In this document: positions 34,331 to 43,133 of the stretch, one piece after another
Layout of the letters: each line of letters opens with the position of its first letter
Numbering within the stretch: the stretch's first letter is position 1
NCBI RefSeq assembly: GCF_003349955.1
Contig: NZ_QLKQ01000045.1
Location: 1 to 62,400, forward strand
DNA: 62,400 nt
Direction of reading: 5' to 3'
Source of the DNA: Azospirillum brasilense
GTDB lineage: Bacteria > Pseudomonadota > Alphaproteobacteria > Azospirillales > Azospirillaceae
Program-made: the position numbers and the translations under genes
Notes under the pieces: generated by a model
The model's database searches: none
The model's input: only the letters and a program-made list of their open reading frames with translations
Told to the model about the DNA's origin: nothing

Positions 34331-34711
34331 ATGCCCATGAACGTTCTGGAAGTGGCGATCTACGCCATGGTGCTCACCGCGTCGCAGCCACGCCCCTACG
34401 AGTGCGTGGCGGTGCAGCCGGAGGGAGTCAATTGCACGAACGGCCTCGCCGTGGCGTCCGAGAGTCCGAACGGCGTCATGGCCTTCAACACCGGCGTGCA
34501 GGTCATCAAGGACAACCAGGGCCGCGTGCGGCTGAGCAACGGGATCACCACCCATTTCGACGCTTCGGCCTGGGTGGCCTTCAAGAACCCAAGCGGACAG
34601 ACCCTGGTCAGCGTGCGCAAGACCGGGCCGTTCCGCTTCAAGTTCTCCAACAGCTTCCAGTGCGAGATGATCGGGCCGAACCAGGACATGGCCCGCTGCT
34701 ACAAGCCCTGA
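34331..34711 (+). CDS. Hypothetical Cys-containing protein, possibly exported
   Basis: A 126-residue protein that I do not recognise. The N-terminus MPMNVLEVAIYAMVLTASQ is hydrophobic and could be a weak signal peptide. The remainder looks like an all-beta domain: VCTNGL-type turns, GVMAFNTGVQVIKDNQGRV, FKNPSGQTLVSVRKTG, FRFKFSNSFQCEM, ending ARCYKP. Four Cys suggest disulfides, supporting export. GGGAG sits 8-12 nt before ATG 34331. The neighbours (receiver upstream, glutathione transferase convergent) give no clear function. Confidence 0.62.
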   Translation: MPMNVLEVAIYAMVLTASQPRPYECVAVQPEGVNCTNGLAVASESPNGVMAFNTGVQVIKDNQGRVRLSNGITTHFDASAWVAFKNPSGQTLVSVRKTGPFRFKFSNSFQCEMIGPNQDMARCYKP

Positions 34712-34731
34712 GGCCCGATTACCCCACCGAG

Positions 34732-35679
34732 TTAGCCAACCGAGTCCCGCCCGTGCGGCGCGTCGAGATCCAGCGCCGGCCCCTTCGGCACGACGCCGGT
34801 CGGGTTGATCATGGTGTGGCTGGCGTAGTAGTGCCGCTTGATGTGGTGAAAATCGACCGTCTCCGCGACGCCGGGCACCTGATAGAGGTCGCGCAGATAG
34901 CCGGACAGGTTCGGATAGTCGGCGATGCGGCGCAAGTTGCACTTGAAGTGGCCGACATAGACGGCGTCGAACCGCACCAGCGTGGTGAACAGGCGCCAGT
35001 CGGCCTCGGTCTGACGGTTCCCCAGCAGGTAGCGCTGTCCGCCCAACCGCTCGTCCAGCTCGTCGAGCGCCGCAAAGAGGGCGTCGAACGCCTGCTCGTA
35101 CTTCTCCTGGCTGGTCGCGAACCCGGCCTTGTAGACGCCGTTGTTGACGCGGTCGTAGACGAAGGCGTTGAGCCGATCGATCTCCTCCGCCAGTTCCGCC
35201 GGGTAGAAATCCAGCGAGGCGTCGCCGAAGGCGTCGAATTCCCGGTTCAGCATGCGGACGATCTCCGCGGACTCGTTGCTGACGATGGTCCCGGTCTTCC
35301 TGTCCCACAGCACCGGGACGGTGACGCGCCCCGAGTAGGTGGGATCGGCCTTGGTGTAGACCTCGTGCAAACGGGTGGAGCCGGTGATCGGATCGGGTTC
35401 AGGGAAGGTCCAACCTTCCTCGCGCATCAGGGGATCGACCACGGTGACGCCGATGGCGTCCTCCAGCCCCTTCAACTTGCGCAGGATCAACGTGCGGTGC
35501 GCCCAGGGGCAGGCCAGCGACACGAACAGGTGATAGCGCCCGGCCTCCGGTTGGAACGGGGTCGAACCGTCGGCCCGCACCCAGTTGCGGAACTGGGTTT
35601 CCGGACGGACGAAGGCGCCGCCGCTGTTCTTGGTGTCGTACCACTGGTCGTGCCAGCGGCCGTCGATCAACAGGCCCAT
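34732..35679 (-). CDS. Glutathionyl-hydroquinone reductase-type GST
   Basis: A 315-residue glutathione transferase of the Xi (YqjG/ECM4) class. SLACPWAHRTLILRKLKGL carries the catalytic Cys used to reduce S-glutathionyl-hydroquinones. TVPVLWDRKTGTIVSNESAEIVRML is the glutathione-binding segment, and the C-terminal all-helical domain includes NNGVYKAGFA and NPTGVVPKGP, both diagnostic. ATG 35679 starts at MGLLIDGRW. It is 67 nt downstream of wrbA on the same strand, separated by a strong hairpin. Both genes act on quinones, so co-regulation by the neighbouring LysR protein is plausible. Confidence 0.93.
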   Translation of the reverse strand: MGLLIDGRWHDQWYDTKNSGGAFVRPETQFRNWVRADGSTPFQPEAGRYHLFVSLACPWAHRTLILRKLKGLEDAIGVTVVDPLMREEGWTFPEPDPITGSTRLHEVYTKADPTYSGRVTVPVLWDRKTGTIVSNESAEIVRMLNREFDAFGDASLDFYPAELAEEIDRLNAFVYDRVNNGVYKAGFATSQEKYEQAFDALFAALDELDERLGGQRYLLGNRQTEADWRLFTTLVRFDAVYVGHFKCNLRRIADYPNLSGYLRDLYQVPGVAETVDFHHIKRHYYASHTMINPTGVVPKGPALDLDAPHGRDSVG

Positions 35680-35706
35680 GCCCTGAACTCCCCTCTGTCC
35701 GGTGCC

Positions 35707-35735
35707 GCCTCTCCCGCCCGGACGGCGGGAGAGGC
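35707..35735 (-). terminator. 12-bp hairpin between wrbA and the GST gene
   Basis: Perfect arms GCCTCTCCCGCC (35707-35718) and GGCGGGAGAGGC (35724-35735) with a 5-nt loop, 11 nt after the wrbA stop. With no T run it may only partly terminate, making the distal GST gene lower in expression. Confidence 0.55.
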
Positions 35736-35746
35736 GCACTCTCCCC

Positions 35747-36349
35747 TCAACCGTGCAGCTTCTTGGCGATCTCCGCGACGTGACGCCCCTGGTAGCGGGC
35801 GCCGTCCAACTCGACCGCGCTCGGCTGACGCGAGCCGTCGCCGCCCGCGATGGTGCTGGCGCCGTAGGGGCTGTTGCCCATCACCTCGTCCACGCCCATC
35901 TGGCCCTGGAAGCTGTAGGGCAGGCCGACGATCACCATGCCGTGGTGCAGAAGCACGGTGTGGGTGGTGAGGATCGTGCTCTCCTGACCGCCATGCTGGG
36001 TGGCGGAGGAGGAGAAGGCGGCGCCGACCTTGCCGACCAGCGCGCCCTTCGCCCACAGGCCGCCCGTCTGGTCGAGGAAGTTCTTCATCTGGCCCGGCAT
36101 GTTGCCGTAGCGCGTCGGCACGCCCAGGATGATGGCGTCGTAGTTGGCCAGCTCGTTCGGGTCGGCGATGGGAATGTTCGGCTCTTCCTTGAAGTGCGCC
36201 TTCTGCCGCACCTCCTCGGGGACCAGTTCCGGCACGCGCTTCACCGCCACCTCGGTTCCCGGAACCGAGCGGGCGCCCTCGGCCATCGCCTGCGCCATGG
36301 TGGAGATGTGGCCGTAGCTGCTGTAGTAGAGCACCAGAACCTTCGCCAT
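35747..36349 (-). CDS. wrbA: NAD(P)H:quinone oxidoreductase WrbA
   Basis: A 200-residue flavodoxin-like type IV quinone reductase. FMN phosphate loop [12 protein letters not shown] (residues 8-19), then [37 protein letters not shown] and [12 protein letters not shown] are all WrbA signatures. It reduces quinones by two electrons, avoiding semiquinone radicals. ATG 36349 begins directly at [10 protein letters not shown]. It is divergent from the LysR gene across a 126-nt spacer that holds a LysR-type palindrome, so that regulator very probably controls it. Confidence 0.95.
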   Translation of the reverse strand: MAKVLVLYYSSYGHISTMAQAMAEGARSVPGTEVAVKRVPELVPEEVRQKAHFKEEPNIPIADPNELANYDAIILGVPTRYGNMPGQMKNFLDQTGGLWAKGALVGKVGAAFSSSATQHGGQESTILTTHTVLLHHGMVIVGLPYSFQGQMGVDEVMGNSPYGASTIAGGDGSRQPSAVELDGARYQGRHVAEIAKKLHG

Positions 36350-36448
36350 GTCTCGTCTCCCCTCTGTCGTTGCGGCCGCGCTGGAGGCTGCGGCGTCCCA
36401 AAAGATAGCGCGTTGCCCCGTTTCGGCAAATCCAGGGCGCTGGAACTT

Positions 36449-36473
36449 CATTGTTTCCGGGTGTAGAACAATG
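36449..36473. promoter_or_regulatory. LysR-type palindromic operator (T-N11-A)
   Basis: CATTGTT (36449-36455), 11-nt spacer, AACAATG (36467-36473): a perfect 7-bp inverted repeat with the T-N11-A arrangement of LysR boxes. It ends 2 nt before the lysR start codon and lies 100 nt from the divergent wrbA start. Placement suits autorepression and control of wrbA. Confidence 0.72.
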
Positions 36474-36475
36474 GG

Positions 36476-37414
36476 ATGGATCGCCTCGACGACATGATGG
36501 CCTTTATCAAGGTCGTGGACACCAAGAGCTTCACCACCGCGGCGGAGCGCCTGAACCTGTCCAAGTCCGTGGTTTCCCGCCGCATCGCGGAGTTGGAGAA
36601 CCGGCTGGGGGCGCGGCTGCTGAACCGCACCACGCGCAAGCTCAGCCTGACCGAGGTCGGGCAGGCCTATTACGAGCGCTGCACCCGTATCATCGCCGAT
36701 CTGGAGGAGGCGGAGCAGGCCGTCGCCGACCTGCACGCCGCCCCGCGCGGGCGGTTGAAGGTCAACGCGCCGGTGTCCTTCGGGCTGTTGCATCTGGCCA
36801 AGGCGGTCGCCGAATTCCTCGAACGCTACCCGTCCATCGAGATCGAGATGGACCTGAACGACCGCTACGTGGACCTGATCGACGAGGGCTACGATCTGGC
36901 GGTGCGCATCGGGCGGCTGCGCGACAGCTCGCTGATCGCCAAGCGGCTGGCCCCCAACCGGCAGGTGGTCTGCGCCAGCCCGGCCTATCTGGAGAAGCAC
37001 GGGATACCTCAGACACCGGATGAGCTGTCCAACCACAACTGTCTGATCTACACCAACATCCCGACCGCCGAGCAGTGGCAGTTCCGCGTCGGTGACGCCA
37101 TGCGCTCGGTCCGCGTGTCGGGGTCGCTGCGCACCAACAACGGCGACCTGCTGCGCGAGTCCGCCATCGCCGGCGTCGGCATCATCGTTCTGCCCACCTT
37201 CCTGTGCGGGGAGGCTCTGTCCAACGGACAGCTCCAGTGCCTGCTGCTGGACTATTACATGGCGGAGTCGAACGTCTTCGCGGTCTACCCGCAGAACCGG
37301 CACCTGTCGCCGAAGGTCCGTGTCTTCGTCGATTTCCTGGCCGAACGCTTCGGCCCGCGCCCCTATTGGGACTGCGCCCTGCTCAGCCTGCAGCCCTTCC
37401 GGGCGGAGGCGTGA
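36476..37414 (+). CDS. LysR-family regulator, likely of wrbA
   Basis: A 312-residue LysR regulator. The N-terminal winged helix is [55 protein letters not shown] in outline, followed by a linker helix and an effector domain ([48 protein letters not shown]). It belongs to the AaeR/DsdC-like CrgA subgroup that often faces quinone or NADPH reductase genes. Divergent from wrbA with a perfect T-N11-A site just before its own start. The ligand is probably a quinone or electrophile (inference). Confidence 0.93.
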   Translation: MDRLDDMMAFIKVVDTKSFTTAAERLNLSKSVVSRRIAELENRLGARLLNRTTRKLSLTEVGQAYYERCTRIIADLEEAEQAVADLHAAPRGRLKVNAPVSFGLLHLAKAVAEFLERYPSIEIEMDLNDRYVDLIDEGYDLAVRIGRLRDSSLIAKRLAPNRQVVCASPAYLEKHGIPQTPDELSNHNCLIYTNIPTAEQWQFRVGDAMRSVRVSGSLRTNNGDLLRESAIAGVGIIVLPTFLCGEALSNGQLQCLLLDYYMAESNVFAVYPQNRHLSPKVRVFVDFLAERFGPRPYWDCALLSLQPFRAEA

Positions 37415-37442
37415 CCGCCGCCGCCCGGAAAGGCCGTTTTCG

Positions 37443-38747
37443 TCAGGCCGCCGGCTTCTCCATTATAAAGAGGAGACCCGGCACGCCCACGCCCTTCTCA
37501 CGGCGGGGGGAGCAGGGTTCCATCAGAAGCACCGTCAGGCCGGCCGCCGCCGCCATCGCGCGCAGATAGGCTTCGCTGTGGGCGTAGCGCCGCGACGGGC
37601 CGAGCGCGTAGCCGGAGACCGCCGCCTCGCCGTCCAGACGCTCCACCGTCGCGGCGAAGCGGCCCGCCGGGCGCAGGGCCTTGGCGGCGCCTTCGAACAG
37701 CGCGGTCAGGTCGCCGAGATAGACGAGCACATCGGCGGCGACCAGCAGGTCCCAGCTTCCCGGCGCCGGTACCAGGGCCGCGACCACGTCGCCGACCGCC
37801 AACTCATCATAGAGAGCGCGGGCGCGGGCCTTCTCGACCATGCGCGGGGCCAGATCGACCCCGGCGAGATGCCCGGCCAGCGGACGGAACGCCACGCCCG
37901 CCAGCCCGGTGCCGCAACCGAGGTCCAGCACCCGCAATCCAGGCGCCCCACGTTCGGACGCCGGCCCCAGCCGGTCCACCGCCTCGCGCAGCAGGGCCGG
38001 CGCGGAGTAGCCCAGCTTGCCCACCAGATCCTGGTCGAAGCGGTCGGCGTAGCGATCGAACAGGGCGCGCACATAGGCCGCCGACAGGTCTTCCCCCGCA
38101 CCGCCTTCCAGCGCGGTGATCAGCGCCGCGCAGCCGAGTCGGTCGTCCGGGTCGAGGCTTTGGGCACGGCGCAGAGCGGTCAACGCCTTCGCCGGCTCCT
38201 GCAGGGCGATCCAGGCCCGCCCGATGGCGGCGTGCAGGTCCGCGTCCTCCGGATCCCGGCGGGACAGCGGCTGGAGCAGTTCCACCGCGCCCAGCGCGTC
38301 GCCGGACTCGACCAGCAGGGCGCCCAGTTCCAACGCCGCCTCGCGGTCGCCGGGGCGCAGGGCCACGGCCTCGCGGTACTCCTCCAGCGCGGCGTCCCGC
38401 CGGCCCGCCGCCGCCAGGGCGCGGGCGAGACCGAGCCGGGCCGTTGCGGAATCCGGCCGCTCCGCCGTCAACACCCGCCCGGTGGCCACGGCCTCCTCGA
38501 ACCGGCCGGCGGTCCGCAGCGCCTCGGCCAGCGCGATCCGCCAGGGCCACACGCCGGGGTCGAGCGCCACCGCCCGCCCGCAGGCGGCCAGCGCTCCGGC
38601 GGCCTCGCCCGCATCCCGCGTGCTGTCGGCCAGGGCGCCCCACGCCTCGCCCGATCCCGGATCGGCGGCGCAGGCGAGCCGGAAGGCACGCGCCGCCCCC
38701 GCCGCGTCGGCGGCATAGAGTCGGTCATAGCCGGTCTGAAACAACAT
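37443..38747 (-). CDS. TPR protein fused to SAM methyltransferase
   Basis: About 434 residues from ATG 38747 (GGAG 11 nt upstream); in-frame starts at 38825 (GTG) and 38864 also exist. Residues 1-220 are TPR repeats ([35 protein letters not shown] and others). A class I methyltransferase follows: [14 protein letters not shown] (SAM loop), [15 protein letters not shown], and [15 protein letters not shown]. The fusion is seen in alphaproteobacteria; the target is unknown, possibly a TPR-recruited protein or small molecule. It is convergent with the LysR gene. Confidence 0.82.
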   Translation of the reverse strand: MLFQTGYDRLYAADAAGAARAFRLACAADPGSGEAWGALADSTRDAGEAAGALAACGRAVALDPGVWPWRIALAEALRTAGRFEEAVATGRVLTAERPDSATARLGLARALAAAGRRDAALEEYREAVALRPGDREAALELGALLVESGDALGAVELLQPLSRRDPEDADLHAAIGRAWIALQEPAKALTALRRAQSLDPDDRLGCAALITALEGGAGEDLSAAYVRALFDRYADRFDQDLVGKLGYSAPALLREAVDRLGPASERGAPGLRVLDLGCGTGLAGVAFRPLAGHLAGVDLAPRMVEKARARALYDELAVGDVVAALVPAPGSWDLLVAADVLVYLGDLTALFEGAAKALRPAGRFAATVERLDGEAAVSGYALGPSRRYAHSEAYLRAMAAAAGLTVLLMEPCSPRREKGVGVPGLLFIMEKPAA

Positions 38748-39162
38748 GCCCGGAACGTCTCCGGGTTGGACGAGGGAGCCTGTCCCCTCACGGTCGGCTT
38801 GAGCCGTCGAATCGCGATCCACGATCACTTCGCTATGGGAGATGCGCTGTCGCCGTCTCCGCATCCGGGAGACTCCGGATTGCGGGAGACGGCACGCACT
38901 CCTGCACCAGCTTGCACGCGCGCGCAAGAGGCATCCGAAGGAGGTCGTTCGGCCGCGAATCGTGCTTCAGACCGTCGCATTAGGCCGTTTGGAGGAAATT
39001 GTACGCCTTTCGCACAATCCACCTCTTTCGGTTTTCCAAAGCTCTTCGGAATCAGTGTCTTGATGGATAAGACCGAGGCCTCGGGTGGGTTTTTCCGGCC
39101 GCCTTGTGACATCGTTCGATCGAAAGGCGTGGTATTACCGGGCAGCAAATAGATTGACGCTG
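38748..39162. other. Intergenic region without convincing gene
   Basis: About 415 nt between the TPR-methyltransferase and the transglycosylase leader. Short frames on both strands are arginine-rich or low-complexity and have no recognisable content. A perfect 10-bp palindrome TTCGATCGAA lies at 39115-39124 and may be a regulatory site. The region becomes AT-richer toward 39160. Confidence 0.6.
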
Positions 39163-39168
39163 TATAAA
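39163..39168 (+). promoter_or_regulatory. -10-like element ahead of transglycosylase leader
   Basis: TATAAA within TATAAAAT at 39163-39170, about 12 nt before the first helix of the structured leader. The nearby TTGACG (39154-39159) is too close to be its -35 element, so promoter assignment is tentative. Confidence 0.4.
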
Positions 39169-39182
39169 ATTTTTGGAAGTGT

Positions 39183-39315
39183 GGCTTCGGCGCCCGCTGG
39201 TGGGCGCTGAACTTTCGGGTAGGAGGCGGTCACCGTAAGCGACTCGGTGACCGGTAATGGCGGCCCCGCGCGGGGGGCCAAAACGAAGCCGGATGACCCC
39301 GGCAACGAAGAGGGG
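39183..39315 (+). promoter_or_regulatory. Structured 5' leader, riboswitch-like junction
   Basis: Five helices can form in order. P1 joins GGCTTCG (39183-39189) with CGAAGCC (39284-39290) and encloses three hairpins: P2 GCGCCC/GGGCGC (39190-39195, 39202-39207), P3 GGTCACCG/CGGTGACC (39228-39235, 39245-39252) and P4 GGCCCC/GGGGCC (39262-39267, 39274-39279). P5 CCCC/GGGG (39297-39300, 39312-39315) ends 9 nt before the start codon and could hide the ribosome site. This looks like a closed multi-helix junction plus an expression platform. I could not match it to a known riboswitch class. Confidence 0.6.
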
Positions 39316-39324
39316 ACCGAGGAT

Positions 39325-39990
39325 ATGCAGGATCGAACTCAGCGCGTGCGACGCACGTATGGCGGCTGGATCGCTCTTGCACTGGGCTTAGCCGCCGCTC
39401 CGGTCCTCACCGCCAAGCCCGCCGCCGCCCAGGACAGCAGTTGCGTCTCCCACGCCGTCGAGGCCGAGCGCAAGTTCAACATCCCCTCCGGTCTTCTGGT
39501 TGCCATCGCCCTGGTGGAAAGCGGCCAGGACGGCGCCCCGACCCCCTTCGCGATGAGCGTGGAAGGCCGTCCCGTCTACGCCCGCAACGCCAACGACGCC
39601 GCCCGGCATCTCCGCGACAAGCGCGGCCAGCTTCGCCAGAACGTCTATGTCGGCTGCATGCAGATCTCGCTCGGCACCCATCGCGGCGAGTTCCAGCCGG
39701 TGGAGCGGATCGTCGATCCCCGCGAGAACGTCAATTACGCCGGTCGCCTGCTTCTTCGCCTTCACGGCGAGCAGGGAAGCTGGAAGACCGCCGTCGCCCG
39801 CTACAACGGCGGCTCCACCCGTCAGGCCCAGAACTACGTCTGCAAGATCTGGCAGCATCTGAACGAGCTGGACCCGAAGAGCGCCAAGCTGCTGGAATCC
39901 GCCCGCTGCGGCGAGTCCGAGCCCGCCAGCATCGCGCCGAGCACCCGCCGCACCTTCCGCAACGCCCAGCAGGTCGCTTCTCTCGACTGA
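39325..39990 (+). CDS. Secreted lytic transglycosylase (SLT-like)
   Basis: A 221-residue periplasmic muramidase. A signal peptide (residues 1-35, cleaved near AAAQD) precedes a transglycosylase fold: catalytic Glu65 in AIALVESGQDG, VGCMQISLGTHRGEF, NVNYAGRLLLRLH and AVARYNGG. It cleaves peptidoglycan glycan strands with 1,6-anhydro formation, perhaps to open the wall for a secretion or flagellar machine. ATG 39325 follows GAGG; the longer open frame to 39247 runs into the structured leader. Single gene after a long structured 5' region, which suggests post-transcriptional control. Confidence 0.88.
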   Translation: MQDRTQRVRRTYGGWIALALGLAAAPVLTAKPAAAQDSSCVSHAVEAERKFNIPSGLLVAIALVESGQDGAPTPFAMSVEGRPVYARNANDAARHLRDKRGQLRQNVYVGCMQISLGTHRGEFQPVERIVDPRENVNYAGRLLLRLHGEQGSWKTAVARYNGGSTRQAQNYVCKIWQHLNELDPKSAKLLESARCGESEPASIAPSTRRTFRNAQQVASLD

Positions 39991-40062
39991 TAGCCTGGCT
40001 TCGAATAAACCGGCTTCGCAGGGGATGGCGCGGAACGCCCCGATGGGCTAAATCCCTGCCCC

Positions 40063-40902
40063 ATGAACTACCGTCACATTTTCCACGCCGGCAACCCCGC
40101 CGATGTGATGAAGCACGCCGTTCTGGCGCTGATCATCGATCATTTGCGCGCCAAGCCGGCGCCCTTCTGCGTGCTCGACGCCCACGCCGGCATCGGGCGC
40201 TACGACCTGGACTCCGAACCGGCGCGCAAGACGCTGGAGTTCCAGGACGGAATCGGACGGCTGTTCGGCCAGCCGGCGCCACACCCGGCGCTGCGGCCCT
40301 ATCTGGACGCGGTGGCCGCGCTGAACCCGGACGGGCGGCTGCGCTGGTACCCCGGATCGCCGCGGCTGGCGCGGGCGCTGCTGCGCGAGCAGGACCGGCT
40401 GCTCCTCAACGAGCTTCACCCCGACGACTGGCAGACCCTGAAGGCGGAGTTCGCCGGGGACCGTCAGGTTTCGGCCTTCAAGACCGACGCCTATCAGGCG
40501 CTGAGGGCCCATCTGCCGCCGCGGGAAAAGCGCGGCCTCGTCCTGATCGACCCGCCCTTCGAGCAGCCGGACGAATTCGCCCGCATGGCCGAGGGGCTGA
40601 AGGCGGCACACCGGCGCTGGTCCACCGGCGTCTACGCCCTGTGGTACCCGATCAAGGAGCGCGCCGCCGTCTGGCGCTTCCAGGAGGCGGTGGAGAACAC
40701 CGGCATCCGCAAGATCCTGAGGGTCGAGCTGACCTGGCACCCGGAGGACACCCACCTCCGGCTGAACGGATCGGGCCTGCTGATCGTCAACCCGCCCTGG
40801 ACGCTGGACGACACGCTGCGCGACCTGCTGCCGGCGCTGCACGCCGCCCTGCCCGCCACCGGCGGCGGCTGCACGGTCGACTGGCTGGTCCCCGAGGGGT
40901 AA
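40063..40902 (+). CDS. rlmJ: 23S rRNA (adenine2030-N6)-methyltransferase RlmJ
   Basis: A 279-residue SAM-dependent enzyme that methylates A2030 of 23S rRNA. The N-terminus MNYRHIFHAGNPADVMKHAVL and CVLDAHAGIGRYDL (SAM site) match the family, and the catalytic motif is DPPFE (DPPYE in E. coli). RWSTGVYALWYPIKER and LLIVNPPW are also conserved. Normal length. Standing alone on the plus strand; a GC hairpin follows 24 nt after its stop. Confidence 0.95.
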   Translation: MNYRHIFHAGNPADVMKHAVLALIIDHLRAKPAPFCVLDAHAGIGRYDLDSEPARKTLEFQDGIGRLFGQPAPHPALRPYLDAVAALNPDGRLRWYPGSPRLARALLREQDRLLLNELHPDDWQTLKAEFAGDRQVSAFKTDAYQALRAHLPPREKRGLVLIDPPFEQPDEFARMAEGLKAAHRRWSTGVYALWYPIKERAAVWRFQEAVENTGIRKILRVELTWHPEDTHLRLNGSGLLIVNPPWTLDDTLRDLLPALHAALPATGGGCTVDWLVPEG

Positions 40903-40925
40903 AACCGCACATTTCAACGGAGAAG

Positions 40926-40950
40926 CGGCAACCGGTCACAGAGGTTGCCG
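40926..40950 (+). terminator. Hairpin after rlmJ
   Basis: Perfect 8-bp arms CGGCAACC (40926-40933) and GGTTGCCG (40943-40950) with a 9-nt loop. No T run follows (TTGCAACGG), so it is a weak terminator or 3'-end stabiliser. Confidence 0.45.
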
Positions 40951-41012
40951 TTGCAACGGCCCCGCCACTCGCCCTAGGCTGAACGGGATTACTCCGTTCC
41001 GGCAAGGCCACG

Positions 41013-42008
41013 ATGTCCCGTTCCAACGATTTCGCCAGCAGCTTCATCAAGGCTCACGCCGATGCCGGGCTGGAGCGCGTCTCGATCGCCCACATCCTCC
41101 AGACCATCCAGAAGGACCCCGCCTTCCTGTTCAGCGAGGAGTTGCGGCGCGGCGGCGGCCAGTGCCCCATGCACGCCGCCCCCAACGCCGACGACGCGGA
41201 CAAGGTGACGGTCAACACGCTGCTCGCCTATCTGTTCGAACGGCTGCGCGACCATGTGGCGTCCAAGCTGCCGCTGGACGAGCGCGGGCAGGTGATGCTG
41301 CCGATCCCGCCGCGCTCCCCCCACGGCATCAACCCGGCCGACCGCGCCGCGATGGCGGCGGCCCCGCTCGACGTGATGGCCTCGGTCCTGCGCGACGCCA
41401 CCTGCCATCTGCTCGACGGCCTCATCACCGGCTGGGCCGCCGACCTGCTGACGGAGGAGGAGCATTACCGCGCCCAGGGGACCGGCGAAATCTCCGCCGC
41501 CGCCGCCGCGACCTTCATCCTGCGCACGACGCTGGAGGACTCAGCCCTCTACCAGCGCGCCGGCTACGACATGCTGTCGATCACCAAGACCGGCAGCCAC
41601 ACTGCCATCCACATCTGCTGGGCCATGGTCGAGGCCGCCCCCCTGCTGCTTCCGGACCAGGAGGCGGCGGCTTACGACGACCTCGTGCGACGCAGCCTGA
41701 AGCAGGTGGTGCCGCTGTCCATGGCCAGCCTGGGCATGCTGGTCCATTACATGGAAGCGTCGGGGATCGAGCCCCACGACGGCCTCGCCATCCATCTGCT
41801 GCCCAAGGACCAGACGGCCTTCGTCCTCGACGAGGCCGGGCTGATCTGCTTGAACCCGGAGCCGATCACCCGCTTCGCCAAGCCCGAGGAGCGGCATTAC
41901 ACCGGCTGCCCGGCCTTCTACACGCCCGGCTTCATCAAACTGTATCTCGACATCGTGGCCAGCATCGCCATGGACTACGGCGTCTACGACCGGCTTCGCG
42001 ACCGCTGA
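41013..42008 (+). CDS. Uncharacterised protein, tandem paralogue 1
   Basis: A 331-residue soluble protein that I do not recognise. Landmarks shared with the next gene: N-terminal SRSNDFA, GGGQCPMH near residue 48, helical VNTLLAYLFERLRDHV, CHLLDGLI, then YDMLSITKTGSHTAIHICW, RRSLKQVVPLSMASLGMLVHYM, QTAFVLDEAGLICLN and HYTGCPAFY near the C-terminus. Several Cys and His are conserved between the copies, compatible with metal or haem binding, but that is a guess. No signal peptide or membrane span is seen. It is followed 31 nt later by its paralogue. Confidence 0.75.
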   Translation: MSRSNDFASSFIKAHADAGLERVSIAHILQTIQKDPAFLFSEELRRGGGQCPMHAAPNADDADKVTVNTLLAYLFERLRDHVASKLPLDERGQVMLPIPPRSPHGINPADRAAMAAAPLDVMASVLRDATCHLLDGLITGWAADLLTEEEHYRAQGTGEISAAAAATFILRTTLEDSALYQRAGYDMLSITKTGSHTAIHICWAMVEAAPLLLPDQEAAAYDDLVRRSLKQVVPLSMASLGMLVHYMEASGIEPHDGLAIHLLPKDQTAFVLDEAGLICLNPEPITRFAKPEERHYTGCPAFYTPGFIKLYLDIVASIAMDYGVYDRLRDR

Positions 42009-42039
42009 CCGTCCTCACCCACGAGATTGACGCCCCATC

Positions 42040-43041
42040 ATGGCCCGCTCCAACGACTTCGCCCTGACCTATCTCGCCGCGCATGAGGAGGCCGGGATGA
42101 CCCGTGTCAACCTCGCGCCGATCCTGCACCGCATCACCGAGGACCCGAACTACCTCTTTGCCGAGGAGCTTCAGCGCCTCGCCGGCCAGTGCCCGGCCCA
42201 TGCGGACACCCGCAAGGAGGATTACGAGAAGGTCGCGATCAACACGCTGCTGGCCTTCCTCTACAACGACTTGCGCGATCACATCACCAACCGCATGCCG
42301 CTGGACGCCGACGGCCATCTGCTGCTATGCAACCCGCCGGACTCGCCGCACGGGCTGGACGTCGCCGACACCGCCGGGCTGGAGGCCGCCCCGGCGGAGA
42401 CGCTGATCGGCTTCCTGCGCGACAGCGTGTGCCACCTGCTGGACGCCATCATCAAGGACTGGGCGATCAAGGTGACGCTGGAGGAGGAGCGCTGCCGGGC
42501 GGAGGGCGCCATCACCCCGCTCGCCGCGGCCGGCTTCGTCCTTGCCAACACGCTGGAGGCGTCGGTCCTGCACGCGCCGTCCGGCTACGACATGCTGTCG
42601 ATCACCAAGACGGGCAGCCACACCGCGCTCCACGTCTGCTGGAACCTGTGCGAGTCGGCGCCGATGCTGAAGCCCGGCCTGACCCTGGCCGAATACGACG
42701 ACCTGTCGCGCCGCAGCCTGAAGCAGGTGCTCCCGCTCGCCATGGGCAGCCTGGGCATGCTGTGCCAGTTCATGGGGGCCGGCCACATCGAGGCCGACGA
42801 CCATCAGGCCATCCACCCCCTGCCCCGGCACCAGACCGCCTTCGTCTATGACGCGGGGGCGCCGGGCGGCATGATCGTCCTGAACGCCGACCTGATCGAG
42901 CCGACCGCGCAGGCGGGCGAGCGCCATTACACCGGCTGCCCGGCCTTCTACGCCAACGGCCTGATCAACCTTTACATGGAGATCGTGCTGTCGCTGGCCG
43001 CGCGGTATGACATCTACGGGCGCGTCCTGCGGGCCGGATGA
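42040..43041 (+). CDS. Uncharacterised protein, tandem paralogue 2
   Basis: A 333-residue paralogue of the preceding gene; over the last 150 residues more than half of positions are the same by eye. Shared blocks are ARSNDFA, AGQCPAH, NTLLAFLYNDLRDHI, CHLLDAII, MLSITKTGSHTALHVCW, RRSLKQVLPLAMGSLGML and HYTGCPAFY. Differences cluster in the middle (residues 85-150) and in the loop before the C-terminal block, which may separate their ligands. Both are cytoplasmic by sequence. The phosphatase gene follows 92 nt later. Function unknown; the duplication is old, since DNA identity is limited. Confidence 0.75.
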   Translation: MARSNDFALTYLAAHEEAGMTRVNLAPILHRITEDPNYLFAEELQRLAGQCPAHADTRKEDYEKVAINTLLAFLYNDLRDHITNRMPLDADGHLLLCNPPDSPHGLDVADTAGLEAAPAETLIGFLRDSVCHLLDAIIKDWAIKVTLEEERCRAEGAITPLAAAGFVLANTLEASVLHAPSGYDMLSITKTGSHTALHVCWNLCESAPMLKPGLTLAEYDDLSRRSLKQVLPLAMGSLGMLCQFMGAGHIEADDHQAIHPLPRHQTAFVYDAGAPGGMIVLNADLIEPTAQAGERHYTGCPAFYANGLINLYMEIVLSLAARYDIYGRVLRAG

Positions 43042-43133
43042 CCAAAGCGCCGCACAGCCCAGCGGCGCGGCGGTCTTGACGCCACGCAAAGTGTGCCTAT
43101 CTTGGCGGCCTTGTCGATTTGGAGACTGCTTGC

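Noticed and set aside
38842..39148. Short ORFs on both strands before the transglycosylase
   Set aside because: Biased composition and no family resemblance; overlapping each other. More probably regulatory spacer.
39183..39315. Assignment of the leader to a known riboswitch class
   Set aside because: I looked for conserved cores of c-di-GMP, ydaO, TPP, cobalamin, SAM, glycine and fluoride elements and saw none convincingly.
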